Origin: Bettongia penicillata ogilbyi
Lineage: Eukaryota > Chordata > Mammalia > Diprotodontia > Potoroidae
Direction of reading: 5' to 3'
Assembly: GCA_023548195.1 (NCBI GenBank)
Contig: JAJHZJ010000252.1
Coordinates: 3,045,395-3,109,394 of the forward strand
DNA: 64,000 nt
The position numbers and the translations under genes are program-made. The notes under the pieces are model-generated. The model worked only from the letters and a program-made list of their open reading frames with translations. It had not been told where the DNA came from and searched no databases. Shown piece after piece: positions 10,480 through 22,589 of this stretch; the first letter of the stretch is position 1, and each line of letters begins with the position of its first letter.

Positions 10480-11600
10480 AAAAGAAAGAAGAAAATGTAA
10501 AGGATTCTTGATAGTTCATAAACAGTTGATTCAATCCCTCCCCTCTCCATGGTCCTAAGGTCTTCCATACATAAAGTTACTCCTTAGTGTGTGTTCTCAG
10601 AAAGTGAAAGCATTTATGGCTTCCAAATGGACAAACTCCACACACTCAAGTGAGCTGGTCTTTAATTCTCCAGAGCCCCATTCAGCCTGAGGGTACTTGT
10701 TTCTCCCCTTATTGGAAAGGGAACATAAATGAGGTTCCTCTTCCTTCCCAGTGACCCATGTGCTCCATATAGCTCATACTAATAGTGAATGCCATATCCA
10801 AGCCCCTTCCTGCTCCTTATCTTGACTTTTAGTAGGTTAATTTAGTCAAGCAATTCTCCTTTTAAGAGAAGATCAAATTCTTGAATTCTTCAACTTGAAG
10901 TTACTGGTGAGACAACTCCGGAGACTGGGAAATCCAGTACTATTTTCATTTCCATCCTGCCCCCTCCTCCTTTCAGGTAGGATGTTGGTGTTCAGGAACT
11001 ACATTAACTAGGCATTCCCTTCCTGATCCATATGGATAAGCATGGGTATGCCTCTGCTAAAAGGTAGCCATTAAGATTGTTGGTAGAGGAGGATACCTAT
11101 TACACTCTAAGGAGCGTAATAACCGAAAAAATGGCATATGGGGCATATGGTAGAACTTCCTTTTATAACTCAGCACAAAGGGTGGCTCTTTCAAACAGTA
11201 TTCTACAACAATGGAAGCCAGCAAGGTTGTCTCTAGTACAAAGGAGTCCAACCCAGCCAATTTATCTTGGAGGCAGCCCCCATCAGTGAAGTCCATCCTG
11301 GGGATAGAGTGGGACATGCCCATCCCCTTTATAGGCAGATACAATCAAAAGTCCCCCACAAAGGCTCACCTGCTGATAAGTTCGCCAAATTGATTAGGTA
11401 ACTCCCTTCATCAATCCTCAATGTCATTTTTTTTTCTTTTTACAAGCATCTCCATAACATAGTATAGTAAAAAAGTTGATTATATATGAAACTGCAGATT
11501 ATATACAACTTACTATTCCTTATAAATATATTATAAAGTTGTCAAGTGGATTTTTTTTTAACTTTTTTCTCTTTCCCCCCAGACGGCTACTGTTAGACAC
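10480..11600. other. unassigned sequence holding the donor of a 39-bp duplication
   Basis: No gene or repeat family recognised. Bases 11,170-11,208 recur exactly at 11,805-11,843. Four short open frames near 11,060-11,390 lie on both strands without domains. Confidence 0.45.
11170..11208 (+). repeat. 39-bp perfect direct repeat, copy 1
   Basis: Identical to 11,805-11,843. It starts TCAGCACAAAGGGTGG and ends TATTCTACAA. This copy sits in continuous unique sequence, so it is the likely donor. Confidence 0.95.
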
Positions 11601-11745
11601 AAATATGTGTGTATGTGTGTATACATATGTATATATACACACAAATATATATATGTGCCCACATATATACATATAAATATAATAAATATGAATTTAATTA
11701 TATATGTAAATATAAACACACACATGCACATATATATACATAATT
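11601..11745. repeat. AT/AC-rich microsatellite
   Basis: Mixed (TG)n, (TATACA)n and (CA)n units; source of spurious IYVYIHTN-type translations. Confidence 0.85.
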
Positions 11746-11764
11746 ATTATTTTTCTTTTTAGAA

Positions 11765-11965
11765 GTGACAGCTTGGTACAGTGCATAAGAATTTGTACTT
11801 AGAGTCAGCACAAAGGGTGGCTCTTTCAAACAGTATTCTACAATTTATATCTTCATTTATATCTTGCTTCTGACATTAAATGGCTGCATGACCATAGACA
11901 AACCATTTCACCTCTGTCTGCTTCAAGCTCCATTCACCTGAAATCTTTATCTGTGTGAGTGAAGC
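11765..11965 (+). repeat. MIR carrying a 39-bp foreign patch
   Basis: Sense MIR: TACAGTGCATAAG, ACTTAGAGTCAG, then TGGCTGCATGACC and ACCTCTGTCTGC. Between the head and the CORE, where a MIR would have its B-box region, lies an exact copy of 11,170-11,208. Confidence 0.65.
11805..11843 (+). repeat. 39-bp perfect direct repeat, copy 2
   Basis: Exact copy of 11,170-11,208, 635 bp downstream and in the same orientation, embedded inside the MIR at 11,765-11,965. Confidence 0.95.
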
Positions 11966-11969
11966 AGAT

Positions 11970-13890
11970 TCCACACCCATGATATCATTGCCTTCTAAGA
12001 TTTACTGTGCTAGAGCAAAGCCCTGGTTGTCCCATCCTAGTCATTTCTCTTTACCAATAAAAGATTCCTCCAGGGCCACCCAGGAATAGATCTGTGATTT
12101 CTGATTTTCCAAACATGCTGTCCTCTTTGTGAGTTCTGAGCTAATCTGTAAAAGGTGCCAAGGAATAATACTAAACTTCGGCCAAACTTTTAAGTAATGC
12201 ACTGTTAATGTGCACAGTAAACATTTCCTTGTACCATGCTTTTTGTTATTGTTTTGGGGGGTGATGGAGGAGGGGGAAATAGAAACTCTTGAAGGCAGAG
12301 AATATAACTTTGGAGAAATTTTTGTTCCAGTGTTTATTCCAAAGGCTTCCTGTTAGTCTCTTATTCTTACACACTAGGAGGGAACTAGAAGGTCTGACTC
12401 CACATGAATCAAGAGCTTTCAGTGTCATTTAGCAGAACATCTGGTTTTTTTTTAGCCAAACCTCAGAACCTTTATCAGGAGTCCCAGAAGTTCACTATGT
12501 AAGGTATAAAGCTATGTGGAGAGGGAGAATGAAGAAGAGTGAGAGAGATGGCTGTAGAGAAAAGAAGAAAAGAAGGGTGGAGAAATCTGTCAGCTGGTAA
12601 GCCTGCAGCATCCTATTTATAGCCCTCCTCTTGGATTTCAGTGATGTCATGGATTCCACAGGGGGTTTTCACCCAGCTGAACATGGGCTGCCTTCTGCTG
12701 TCTAACCTTGTCCTGGGCTGGATTAAGCAACATGGAAAGCCAGACAAAGAGTAGAGGAAAAGAAGAACATTTTATGTGGATAGTGAGGCAAAAAAAACCT
12801 CCTCTGAAGGTCTCCTTCACAATTTCCCAGCTTCATTATCACACTAGAACTTGTTTATTTCACCCAGGCAAAACAGAGGAATTGTTTTATCTTCAGGTCA
12901 AGGTTGAAAGGGCTGCAGCTAAGCACTCTCTTTGGTCTGGAATCCCACACACCTGTAAAGGTCATTTGTTCCCACCTCATTACAGAACCTAGATTGTCTT
13001 GCTGTTTGTGTGAAAAATTAAATGCTGTGTCCTACATCTCCCATGTGGGCACGAACCACTGGTGAATGCCTGCTATACAGTGGCCTTGGCTGCCAATGTA
13101 CTCTTTTTTTAAAGTACCCTAGAAAACGTCATCTCTACACTGCCTGTGTGTCTCGGGGAGACATGAAATTCTAAAGGCAGTGCTGACTTACTTCCTTGGC
13201 ATGGTGCTCTGATTCTGATGGGGAGTTATATTTCTCGTTAAAAGAGCTTTACCTAACAGTATTTTGGGTCAGAGCTTCCAGGAATCTCAGGCTTTGTAAT
13301 GATTCCACAAACATGAATGCAAACCTATTGTATTCTAAATGCTCAATACTGTAACCTTAGATAAGAAAAGGTAAACCAAACTTCAGTGAGTCAAAAGCAA
13401 AAAAAAAAAAAGGGAATGTATCTTAGCAAGTTACAAAGTAGCAATTCATATCAGTGTAGCTCTTTCTAGTGAGAAAGTGCTTAGTGTTAGTTATCTTAAT
13501 TGATCTGCAAAACAAGCTTGGCAGGTAGGGAGTGTGGCTCTGTCCACTCATCAGTGTAGGGGCTCTGTGGGGTTACAGATCACAGCCTAACTCTGCCTTC
13601 TCATGTGACCATGTTGCTCACATACTTCCCAGGAGATCCACCTCAAATGCTGGGGGTCTTCAATGTCTCGTAACTAGGCACTAGCACTACATGTTTTGTG
13701 CTCTCTAAATGGTCTATGTTTTTGCATACATGACTTCAATGATATTATTTATACCACTCCTTGATATTATATTGAAGCCTATTGGTAACCACTGCACGTC
13801 TGTTCATTCCTTTTTGGGTGCCCTATGATTTTGTTTCTTCAGAGGCTGTATTATAACACACTGGAAGAATAATGGGGTTAAAACTGTAAA
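11970..13890. other. unassigned sequence, no gene seen
   Basis: No recognised repeat, RNA gene or plausible exon. There is a purine-rich patch near 12,500-12,590 and a poly-A run near 13,398-13,411. Open frames of 60-94 residues have no recognisable domain. Confidence 0.45.
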
Positions 13891-13894
13891 TTAA

Positions 13895-14465
13895 GGAGGT
13901 GTTCATCAGTTGGGGAATGGCTGAGCAAATTTTGGTATATGAATGTAGACACTGTTTTGCCATTAGAAATGATGAAAGGGATGGTTTTGGAGAAAGTTGG
14001 GAAGACTTATAGGAACGGATGCAGTGAAGTGGGCCAAAGCAGGACAGTAGTTTTTACTATAACATCAACATTTTAAAGATAAACAATTTGGAAAGATTTG
14101 AGAATTCTAATCAATGCAACAAGCAGCCATTATTCCAGGGAACTAATTATGAAGCATCCTCTCCTTCCCCTGTCAAAGGTGATGGATTAAATATGCAAAA
14201 TGAGACAAACATTTTTGGACTTAGCCAATGGAGGGAATTTATTTTGCTTTATTATGCAAATTTGTTATACAGCTTTCTGTTTTTGTTTTTTTTCCTTTTC
14301 CCCTCTCTGGTGTGGAGGGGGAGACAGGAGGGCTTGAAAATAGATTTTTCTTAATTAAAAAGAATATCAGAGTTAAAATATGGGCTTTTGCTTCAGGAAG
14401 AAGCATGGGGTCATTGTCTTGGCTCATTAACTCTTATTTAGGTTTCCAATGGAAAAAAAATAAGC
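13895..14465 (+). mobile_element. L1 LINE 3' end, sense, old
   Basis: Starts in the ORF2 C-terminal text (CAGTTGGGGAATGGCTGAGC, then TATGAATGTAGACACTG and AGAAATGATGAAAGGGATGG). It continues through an L1 3' UTR with GAGACAAACATTTTTGGACT and a T-rich tract, ending about 14,465 after an A-rich run. It is 5'-truncated with no coding capacity. Confidence 0.75.
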
Positions 14466-14469
14466 AGAC

Positions 14470-15485
14470 TCACTTTTGAATCCTTGAAGTATTTGTTAGG
14501 GACTTGAAAATATATATACAGGCACACACACACTGGTTACATATTTATATTATTCATATAGTGTTGGAAGGGTATTAATAAAACAACACCAAGCATATTT
14601 CATTGAAAAAAATCATAAACTTTTCATGTGACACTGAAAAGCTCACATGGACTTATAAGCTAAGAGCTTATGTATTTGGGCTAATGGCCTCTGAGATGGA
14701 CCTCAGTTGGGATTCCTAAACAGCAGATGAATCTTAAGATGGGTTGGTTCTCACAATCAAGCCCCACAAAGGCTAATGACTGCTGGTTAAATGGTTTTAC
14801 TGTGTCTTTGTGGAGCTAAATTCTTATATTCCTCTTGAAAGCTATGGCAAAACCCAACTCGTCATTTCAAATATGCTCCTTTACTGAGTTGTTGACAAAG
14901 TCCATGCCAAGTTTGTGAAATATCTTTATTAGGAAAATGCCAATGAGTGATTTGATTGATAGGCAGTGGCCAGTCTTTTCTGGCTATAGGGGTGGTTCTT
15001 AAGTGGGATTACTCCACTGGCCAGATTGAATATTTGAACTTTTTAAGTACAGTAACAACAGAATGTGTGTGATTAATCACTGAGTGTCACAAATCTGTTT
15101 TGTTTGTCTACCTAATTTAGAAATTCAAAGTGCTGGGCTATTTCCCAAGTGCAGTTTAACCCATTTTCTTCTGGTTTAATTCTGGGCCCAGCTCATTTTC
15201 CATCTTCAGTGTCTGTCCATGATATTTGTACTGATGAGTGAGCTCTATCGGTGCATATCCAATTGCTTAGTAGTGTACTGTCATGGCACACCATCCATCA
15301 ATGCATAGTAGGCATTCTTCATTAGGATTTTCCTGCATGGATTGCTAGTTTGAAGTTTTGAGTGATTATGAATTTCATTTGGGAAGCTTCTCAGTGTTCT
15401 AGCCCTTGATGCAGTTAGCATATATTGACCTCTTCAAACAAGGTAATTTGGACCTTATAATTTATAGAAAATATTTTTTCAAGTT
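14470..15485. other. repeat-poor unassigned sequence
   Basis: No transposon text or gene recognised apart from a short (CA)n near 14,520. It could hold conserved non-coding DNA, which cannot be judged from one sequence. Confidence 0.4.
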
Positions 15486-15489
15486 GGAC

Positions 15490-15765
15490 TTTGGGTTACA
15501 CAACTCCTCATCTCCTGGTTTCCTTCAAGTCCCACCTAAAATTCTGTTTTCTACAAGAAACATTTCCTGTTCCTCCTTAATACTAATACCTTATGTATGT
15601 TTAATATCTCTAGTTTCTCCTGTATATAGCTTGTTTCTATGCAGTTGTTTTCATGTTGTCATTCACATTAGATTGAGAGCTCCTTGAGGGCAGGAACTGT
15701 CTTTTGCTTTTCTTTGTATCTATAGTGCTTAGCACTTAGTAGGTATTTAATAAATGGTTATTGCC
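15490..15765 (+). repeat. L2 LINE 3' end
   Basis: Sense L2 3' end: TCAAGTCCCACCTAAAATTC, GAGAGCTCCTTGAGGGCAGG, then AGTGCTTAGCACTTAGTAGG and TTTAATAAATGG. This is the typical end of the family. Confidence 0.75.
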
Positions 15766-16526
15766 ATCCCTGCTTGATGTCCCCATGATAATGACAAATG
15801 CTATAAAGCTCCCTCTTTTATGTCTCACTTTTTATTAATAATCAGAGAATCATGAATTAGGGTCTCTCTTGTTGTAGAGGAATCTTATGTTGATCTTTTA
15901 TTGATATTAACATATGATCCACCTTGTGGAAGGAGAGAATTTGCTCTATCAAATCAAAAAAACTAAAAAAAAATCAATAAAAATAAACAGTTGTGGGGGA
16001 TGAAGTGAAAAGCAGGAACTTGTTGCCACTCTCCCCCTAAACCCAGTCAAATACCTCTAAAAATGGCTCTAAACAAATTCTGGAGCTGCAGAACCCATAG
16101 AATGATGGAGTGAAGCAAATCTCCAGCCTTAGACATCCTGGAAGATTGATGAGAAGGGTCTATCATGCTGAGCTAGGAGCAGAGCACAGTCCAGCATGGG
16201 CTGCCCTGGCACAGAAAGGACCTGAGCAGGCCTCTGAGGGACTGAATCTCTCACACCTGTGGTGGTTTCCAGACTTCACAACCCCAAAACATCGAGGACA
16301 AATTGGAAGGTCAGTGGGAAGAAACTGCTGGACCTGTGAGAGAGAGGAGAGTGGTCAAGCCCCCACCCCAGGGCAGTGGAGGGGGTGGAGGAGCCCATGG
16401 CAGCTGCAGCAGCTGTATCTAGAGCTCTAGGATCAAGCAGCTGACAGTACACCCCACCCCAACTTTCCCTGGAAGCAGAGAACTACCTTGACAGAGAACT
16501 CAAAACTCAAGTAAATGACTGGGGAA

Positions 16527-17588
16527 ATGAGCAAAAATTGGAAAAAGATTCAGACTATAGGATCTTACTTTGATGACAAGGAAGACCCAAATGTACAAAC
16601 AGAAGAAGACAACAAAGTTAAAGCTCCTCCATCAAAGGCCTCCAAGAAAAATATGAATTAGTCTCAGGTCATGGAAGAGCTCAGAAAGGATTTTGAAAAT
16701 CAAGTAAGAGAAGTGGAGGAAAAATTGGTAAGAGAAATGAGAGTGATGCAATCAATTATGAAAAATGAGTGAACCACTTGCTAAAGGGGACCCAAAATTA
16801 CTGAAGAAAATAACACCTTAAAAAATAGACTAACTCAATTGACAAAAGAGATCCAAAAAGCCAGTGAGGAGAGGAATACTTTAAAAAGCAGAATTGGGCA
16901 GATGGAAAAGGAAGTCCAAAAATTCACTAAAGAAAATTATTGCTTAAAAATTAGAATGGAGCAGATGGAAACTGATGACTTTATGAAAGATCAAACAATT
17001 ATAAAACAAAATCAAAGAAATGAAAAAATAGCACACAATGTGAAATATCTCATTGGAAAAACAACTGACCTGGAAAATAGATCCAGGAGAGAAAATTTAA
17101 AAGCTATGGACCTACCTGAAAGCCATGATCAAAAAAAGAACCTATACATCATCTTTCCAGAAATTATCAAAGAAAACTGCCCTATTCTAGCACCGGAGGG
17201 TAAAATAGATTTTGAAAGAATCCACTGATCACCACCTAAAAGAGATCCCAAAAGAAAAACTCCTAGGAATATTCTAGCCAAATCCCAGAGTTTCCAGGCC
17301 AAGGAGAAAATATTGCAAGCAGTCAGAAAGAAACAATTTGAGTATTGTGGAAACACAATCAGGATAACGCAGGATCTAACAGCTTCTACATTAAGAGACC
17401 AAAGGGCTTGGAATATGATATTCCAGAGGTCAAAGGAGCTAGGATTAAAACTAAAACTCAGCTACCCAACACAACTGAGTATAATACTTTAGGGAAAAAA
17501 TTGGTCATTCAATGAAACAGAGGACTTCCAAGCATTCTTGATGAAAAGACCAGAGCTGAATAGAAAATTTAACTTTCAAACACAAGAA
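16527..17588 (+). pseudogene. HAL1/L1 ORF1p remnant, copy A
   Basis: ORF1p is the RNA-binding trimeric chaperone of L1 ribonucleoprotein particles. The frame starts MSKNWKKIQTIGSYF. A coiled coil follows (about 16,839-17,040) with two RhxxhE-type trimerisation motifs, RIGQME and RMEQME. The RRM-like domain follows (GKTTDLENRSRRENLKAMDL), then the C-terminal domain (NTIRITQDLTASTL, later SFNETEDFQAFLMKRPEL). Breaks: TAG soon after the N-terminal segment, TGA at 16,766-16,768 and at 17,226-17,228, TAG near 17,491, and frameshifts. The start is the first ATG whose reading matches copy B. The family's normal stop after FQTQE is mutated to serine. It is certainly inactive. Confidence 0.85.
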
Positions 17589-17717
17589 TCAAGAGAAGCA
17601 TGCAATGGTCAACAGGAAAGAAAAGACTTTCTAAAGCTGAACTGTTTACATTCCTACATGGGAAGATAATATTTTTAACTCTTGAGCCTTTTCTCAGTAC
17701 TAGGGTGGTTGGAGGGG

Positions 17718-17718
<1 letters not shown>

Positions 17719-17770
<52 letters not shown>
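17719..17770. repeat. (TA)26 microsatellite
   Basis: An uninterrupted 52-bp TA tract in the HAL1 3' UTR. Copies B and C have microsatellites at the matching place. Confidence 0.97.
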
Positions 17771-17774
<4 letters not shown>

Positions 17775-19008
17775 GTGGGCATAGGGTGAATTGAATATGA
17801 AGGGATGATATCTAAAAAACATTAGGGGGTGAGAGAGGAATATTTTGGGAGGAAGAGAATGGGAAAAATAGAATGGGGGTAAATTATCTCATATAAAAGA
17901 GGCAGGAAAAAGCTTTTTCAATGGAGGGGAAGAAGGGGGAGGTGAGAGGAAAAGAGTGAACCTTACTCTCATTGGATTTGGCTTAAGGAGGGAATAACAT
18001 GCACACTCAATTTGGTATGAAAATCTATCTTACAAGAAAGTAGGGGGAAGGGGAAAAGCAGAGGAAGGCAGAATGATAGAAGGAAGGGCAAATAGGAGGA
18101 GGGAGTAAGTAGAAGTAAACACTTTTGAGGAGGGACAAGGTCAAAAGAGAGAATAGAATAAATGGGGGGCAGGATAGGATGGAAGGAAATATATAGTTTT
18201 TCACAACATGACTGTTATGGAAGTGTTTTGTGTGACTGCACATGTATAACCTATATTGAATTGCTTGCCTTCTCAAAGAGGTTGAGGCAGGAAGGGAGGA
18301 AGGGAGAGAAGTTGGAACTCAAAGTTTTAAAAATGAATATAAAATTATTTTTTACATGCAAATGGGAAATAAAACACATAAGCAATGGAGTATAGAAATC
18401 TATCTTGCCCTACAGAGAAATAGAGGGGAGGGGTGTGATAGAAGGGAGGGCAGATTGGGGGAAGGGGTAATCAGCATGCATGCTGTCTTGGGGTGGGTGG
18501 AGGAGAGAGATGGGGAGAAAATTTGGAACTCAAAATCTTATGGAAGTGAATATTGAAAACTAAAAACAAATAAATTAATAAAAAACATAAAAAAGCAGTT
18601 GTGTATTGTTTGTGTACATATAGATTCTAAAGAGAAAGATGTAGTCTGCTATAGAATGTGTGAAACTTTTCTCAGCTTCCGTTTTCTGTATTTCTCATAT
18701 TTCTCTCAACCAGGAATATATACTTTAGACAAATAGGGAAATGCTTTATGGTAGGAATTTTCCTACCCAAGTGATTGTACATTTTAATATTATTTTTTTT
18801 TCTTTTCATGGCATTCCCTCTCCAACATCCCCCCTCTACCTTTGCTTGTTGGTTTAATAGTATTTTATTATTTCCCCAATTACATTTCAAGACAACATTC
18901 ATTTTTACAATATTTTGAATTCCAAATTTTTTTCCCTCTCCATCCTTTGTTCTCTTCCAAAAGTGGTAGGCAATTTGGTTATATATACCCAAATACTTAC
19001 CTACATAC

Positions 19009-19010
<2 letters not shown>

Positions 19011-19042
<32 letters not shown>
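19011..19042. repeat. (AC)16 microsatellite
   Basis: Perfect dinucleotide run within the L1 copy D 3' UTR. Confidence 0.97.
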
Positions 19043-19047
<5 letters not shown>

Positions 19048-19599
19048 TATATGTCCACTATACTGTGCTATCATGAAAAACATATTTCCATATCAGTGTC
19101 CGTTGTGAAAGAAGAAACAGATAAAAGGGAAAAAGCCCATGAAAAAGAACAAAGTAAGTAAAAAAAAAATGCTTCAATCTGCATTCAGAGTCCTCCAATT
19201 CTTTATCTGGATGTAGAGAGCATTTCCTTCATTAGTCCTTTGTACTTGTCTTGGATCATTATCTTCCTGAGAAGAGCTGCCATTCATAGTTGATAATTAC
19301 ACAATGTTGTTGATATTGTATACAGTGTTTTCCTGGTTCGGCTCATTTTACTTTGCATCAGTTTGTACAAGTCTCCACATTTTTCTGAAATCTGCTTGTT
19401 CATCATTTCTTATTGCACAGCAGTATTCCATTACATTCACATATCACATATTGTTCAGCCATTCAGTTGATGGGCATCCTGTCAGTTTTTAGTATTTTGC
19501 CACCACAAAAAGGACTGCTATAAATAGTTTTGCACATGTAGTTCCTTTTCCCTTTTTTTATGATCTCTTTGGGATACAGACCTAGTAGTGGTTTTTCTG

Positions 19600-22512
19600 G
19601 ATTATGTATCCACAGTTTGGTTATCCTTTGGGCATAGTTCCAAAATGCTCTTCAGAATAGTTGGAATCAGTTCACAACTCCACCAATAGTGTATTAGTGT
19701 CCCAATTTTCCCACATCCTCTCCAACATTTATCTTTTTCTTTTTTGTCATTAGTCAATCTGATAGGTGTGAGGTGGTACCACAGAGTTGTTTTAACTTGC
19801 ATTTCTCTAATCAAAAGTGATTTAGAGCACTTCTTCATATGCCTATAGAAAACTTTGATTTCATCATCTGGAAACTTCTTATTCATATCCTTTCACCATT
19901 TCTCAATTGGGGAATGGCTTGTATTCTTAGAAATTTGACTCTGTATTCTATGAAACTGAGAAATGAAGCCTACATCAGAGATGCTTGCTATAAAGATTGT
20001 TTCTAAGCTTTCTACTTTCCTTCTAAAATTGTTTTTGTATTTCTTTGTACAAAAATTTTTAATTTAATATAATCAAAATTATATGTTTTACATTTCACAA
20101 TACTCTCTATCTCTTGTTGGGTCATGATTTCTTCCCTTCCCCATAGATCTGAAAGGTAGACTGTTTCTTGCTTTTCTAATTTGCTTATGGTGTCTCCCTT
20201 TATGTCTAAATCATATACCCATTTTGACCTTATCTTGGTATATGATATAAGATGTTAGTCTATGCTTAGTTTATGTCTTATTGTCTTCTAGTTTTCCTAG
20301 CAGTTTTGATAAAATAGTCGGTTATTATCCTAAATACTAGAGTCATTGGGTTTATCAAATATTAGGTTACTATGGTCATTGAGCATGGTGTCTTATGTAC
20401 CTAATCTATTCCACTGCTCTACTACTCTATTTCTTAGCTAGTACCAATTAATTTTGATGATTACTGCTTTATAGCATAGTTTGAGATCTGGTATTGCTAG
20501 GTCACCTTCCTTTGTATTTTCCCCCATTAATTTCCTTGACATTCTTGACCTTTTGTTCTGAATTTTGTAGTCCATTTTTTTCTGGCTCTATCAAATAATT
20601 TTTTTTTTGGTAGTTTGAATGATATGGCACCGAATAAGTAAATTAGTTTAGGCAGAATTGTAATTTTTATTATATTGTCTCAGCCTACCTATGAGCAATT
20701 GATATTTTTCCAGTTTATGACTTTATTTGTGTGAAAAGTGTTTTGTAACTGTGTTCATTTACTTCCTGGGTTTGTCTTGGCAGTAGATTCCCAAGTATTT
20801 TATATTGTTTACAGTTATTTTGAATGGAATTTCTTTTTCTGTCTCTTGCTGCTGGACTTTGTTGAACATATAAAGAAATGTTGATGATTTATGTGGGTTT
20901 ATCTTTTATCTTGCAACTTTGCTAAAAGTTGTTAATTATTTCACGTAGTTTTTTAGATGATTCTCTGCGATTCTCTAAGTATATGACCATATCATGTGCA
21001 AAGAGTGATAGTTTTCCTCATTGCCTGTTCAAATTCCTTTGATTTTTTTTCCTTCTCTTATTGCTATAGATAATATTTCTAGAGCTTTATTGAATAAACT
21101 GGTGATAATGGGCATACTTGTTTCACTTTCATCTTATTGCATAAAGGCTTTTAGCTTATCCTCCTTACATATAAAACTTGCTGGTGGTTTTAGATAGATA
21201 CCGCTTATCATTTTAAGGAATGCTCCCTTTATTCCTATGCTCTCTATTGTTTTTAAGAGAAGAGGATGTCATATTTTGTCAGGAGCTTTTTGAGCATCTA
21301 TTGAGATAATCATATGATTTCTGTTGGTTTTGTTGTTGATATATTCAATTATGATGATAGTTTTTCTGATATTAAACCCAACCTGCATGCCTGGTATAAA
21401 TCCTATCTCGTCGTAGTATACACTCCTTGTACTACAATTGCCTTGTTAGTATTTTGTTTAAAATTTGTGCATCCACATTCATTAGGGAAATTGGTCTATA
21501 ATTTTCTTTTGCTATTTTAGCTCTTCCTGATTTAGGTATCAGCACCACATTTGTATCATAAAAGAAGTTTGATAGGTCTTCTTTGCTTATTTTTCAAATA
21601 CTATTTTATATAGTATTGGAATTAATTGCTCTATAAATGCTTGCTAGAATTCATTTTCATTATAATTATTATTTCTGTGATTTATTCTTTGATCTACTTA
21701 TTTTTTTAGGATTAATTAGTTTTGTATTACATTTTTATCTATCTTTCCACTGCCCTTTCTTGAATGCAATTTTTGTTGCATTATGATCTGAAAAGAATAA
21801 ATTTTTCTGCCTTTCTACATTTGATTTTAAGGTTCTTTTTTAATGCCCTAATACATGGTCATTTTTTTGTATAATATTTGGTGGTGTAACAGCCATATGC
21901 TGCCGAGATAAAGGCATATCTCTGTTCCCATTCAGTTTTCTCCAAAGGTGTCATATCTAAATTTTCTAATATTTTATTTAGTTCCTTAGTTTCCTTCTTG
22001 TTTATTTTTTGGTTGGATTTATTGAATTTTGAGAGGGGACAGTTGATGTCCTACCTTAGTATAGTTTTGCTGTCCATTTCTTCCTGTAACTCACTGAACT
22101 TTTCCTTTATGAATTTGGATGTCATACCACTATATTTAATATTGATATTGCTTCTTTGTCTATGGTACCTTTTTAGCAAAATTTATCTTCCTTCATTATC
22201 TCATTTAATTAGGTCTAGTTTTTACTTTTACTTTGTCTGAGATCAGGATTGCTACCCCTGCTTTTCTTACTTCAGGTGAAGCATAATATATTCTGCCCCA
22301 GCCCCTTACTTTTACTCTATGTGTGTCTCTCTGCAACAACGTATTATAAGATTCTTTTTTTTTTTTTTGATCCACTCTGCTATCTGTTTCCATTTTATGG
22401 GAGAGTTCATCCCATTCACACTTATAATTATGATTACTAACAGTGTATTTCCCTCCATTCTATTTTTTCCTCCTGTGTGTCTTATCTCTGCTTTCATTCT
22501 TTCCTTCCTCAT
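19600..22512 (-). pseudogene. L1 ORF2p remnant (endonuclease-RT)
   Basis: ORF2p normally nicks target DNA and reverse-transcribes L1 RNA there. Near 22,470-22,390 the text reads NSPIKWKQIAEWIKKKK and CCRETHIE, matching the APE-type endonuclease N-terminus. RKAGVAILISDK follows near 22,250. At 20,989-21,003 the RT catalytic box reads FAHD where L1 has FADD, so the first catalytic aspartate is lost. At 19,886-19,602 the C-terminal end has HMKKCSKSLLIREMQVKTTL and CWRGCGKIGTLIHYWWSCEL. Many stops and frameshifts interrupt it. Confidence 0.88.
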
Positions 22513-22589
22513 CAGTGTGTTTTGCTTCTGTCTACCACCTCCCCTGATCTGCTTTCCCTTCTTTCAGTCCTCCGCCCCCATTTAATTAC

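Larger units (their letters stand above)
15996..18592 (+). mobile_element. HAL1-like half-L1 retrotransposon, copy A
   Basis: A 2.6-kb sense element bounded by an 11-bp target duplication with one mismatch (AAACAGTTGTG at 15,985-15,995; AAGCAGTTGTG at 18,593-18,603). Its order is a 5' region (to about 16,526), a decayed ORF1 (16,527-17,588), a (TA)26 tract (17,719-17,770), a long G/A-rich 3' UTR made of two related modules (about 18,022-18,345 and 18,387-18,590), and an A-rich end. Nothing resembling ORF2 (endonuclease or RT) is present, so mobilisation must have used L1 enzymes in trans. This matches the half-L1 (HAL1) concept known from mammals. Copies B and C share the whole plan. It looks slightly 5'-truncated relative to copy C. 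Confidence 0.85.

Noticed and set aside
16110..16430. A 106-residue frame upstream of ORF1 in HAL1 copy A
   Set aside because: Not kept open at the matching place in copies B and C, so treated as 5' region rather than an extra gene.
17600..17794. A small protein with an IYIYIY tail
   Set aside because: Frame runs through the (TA)26 tract in the HAL1 3' UTR.
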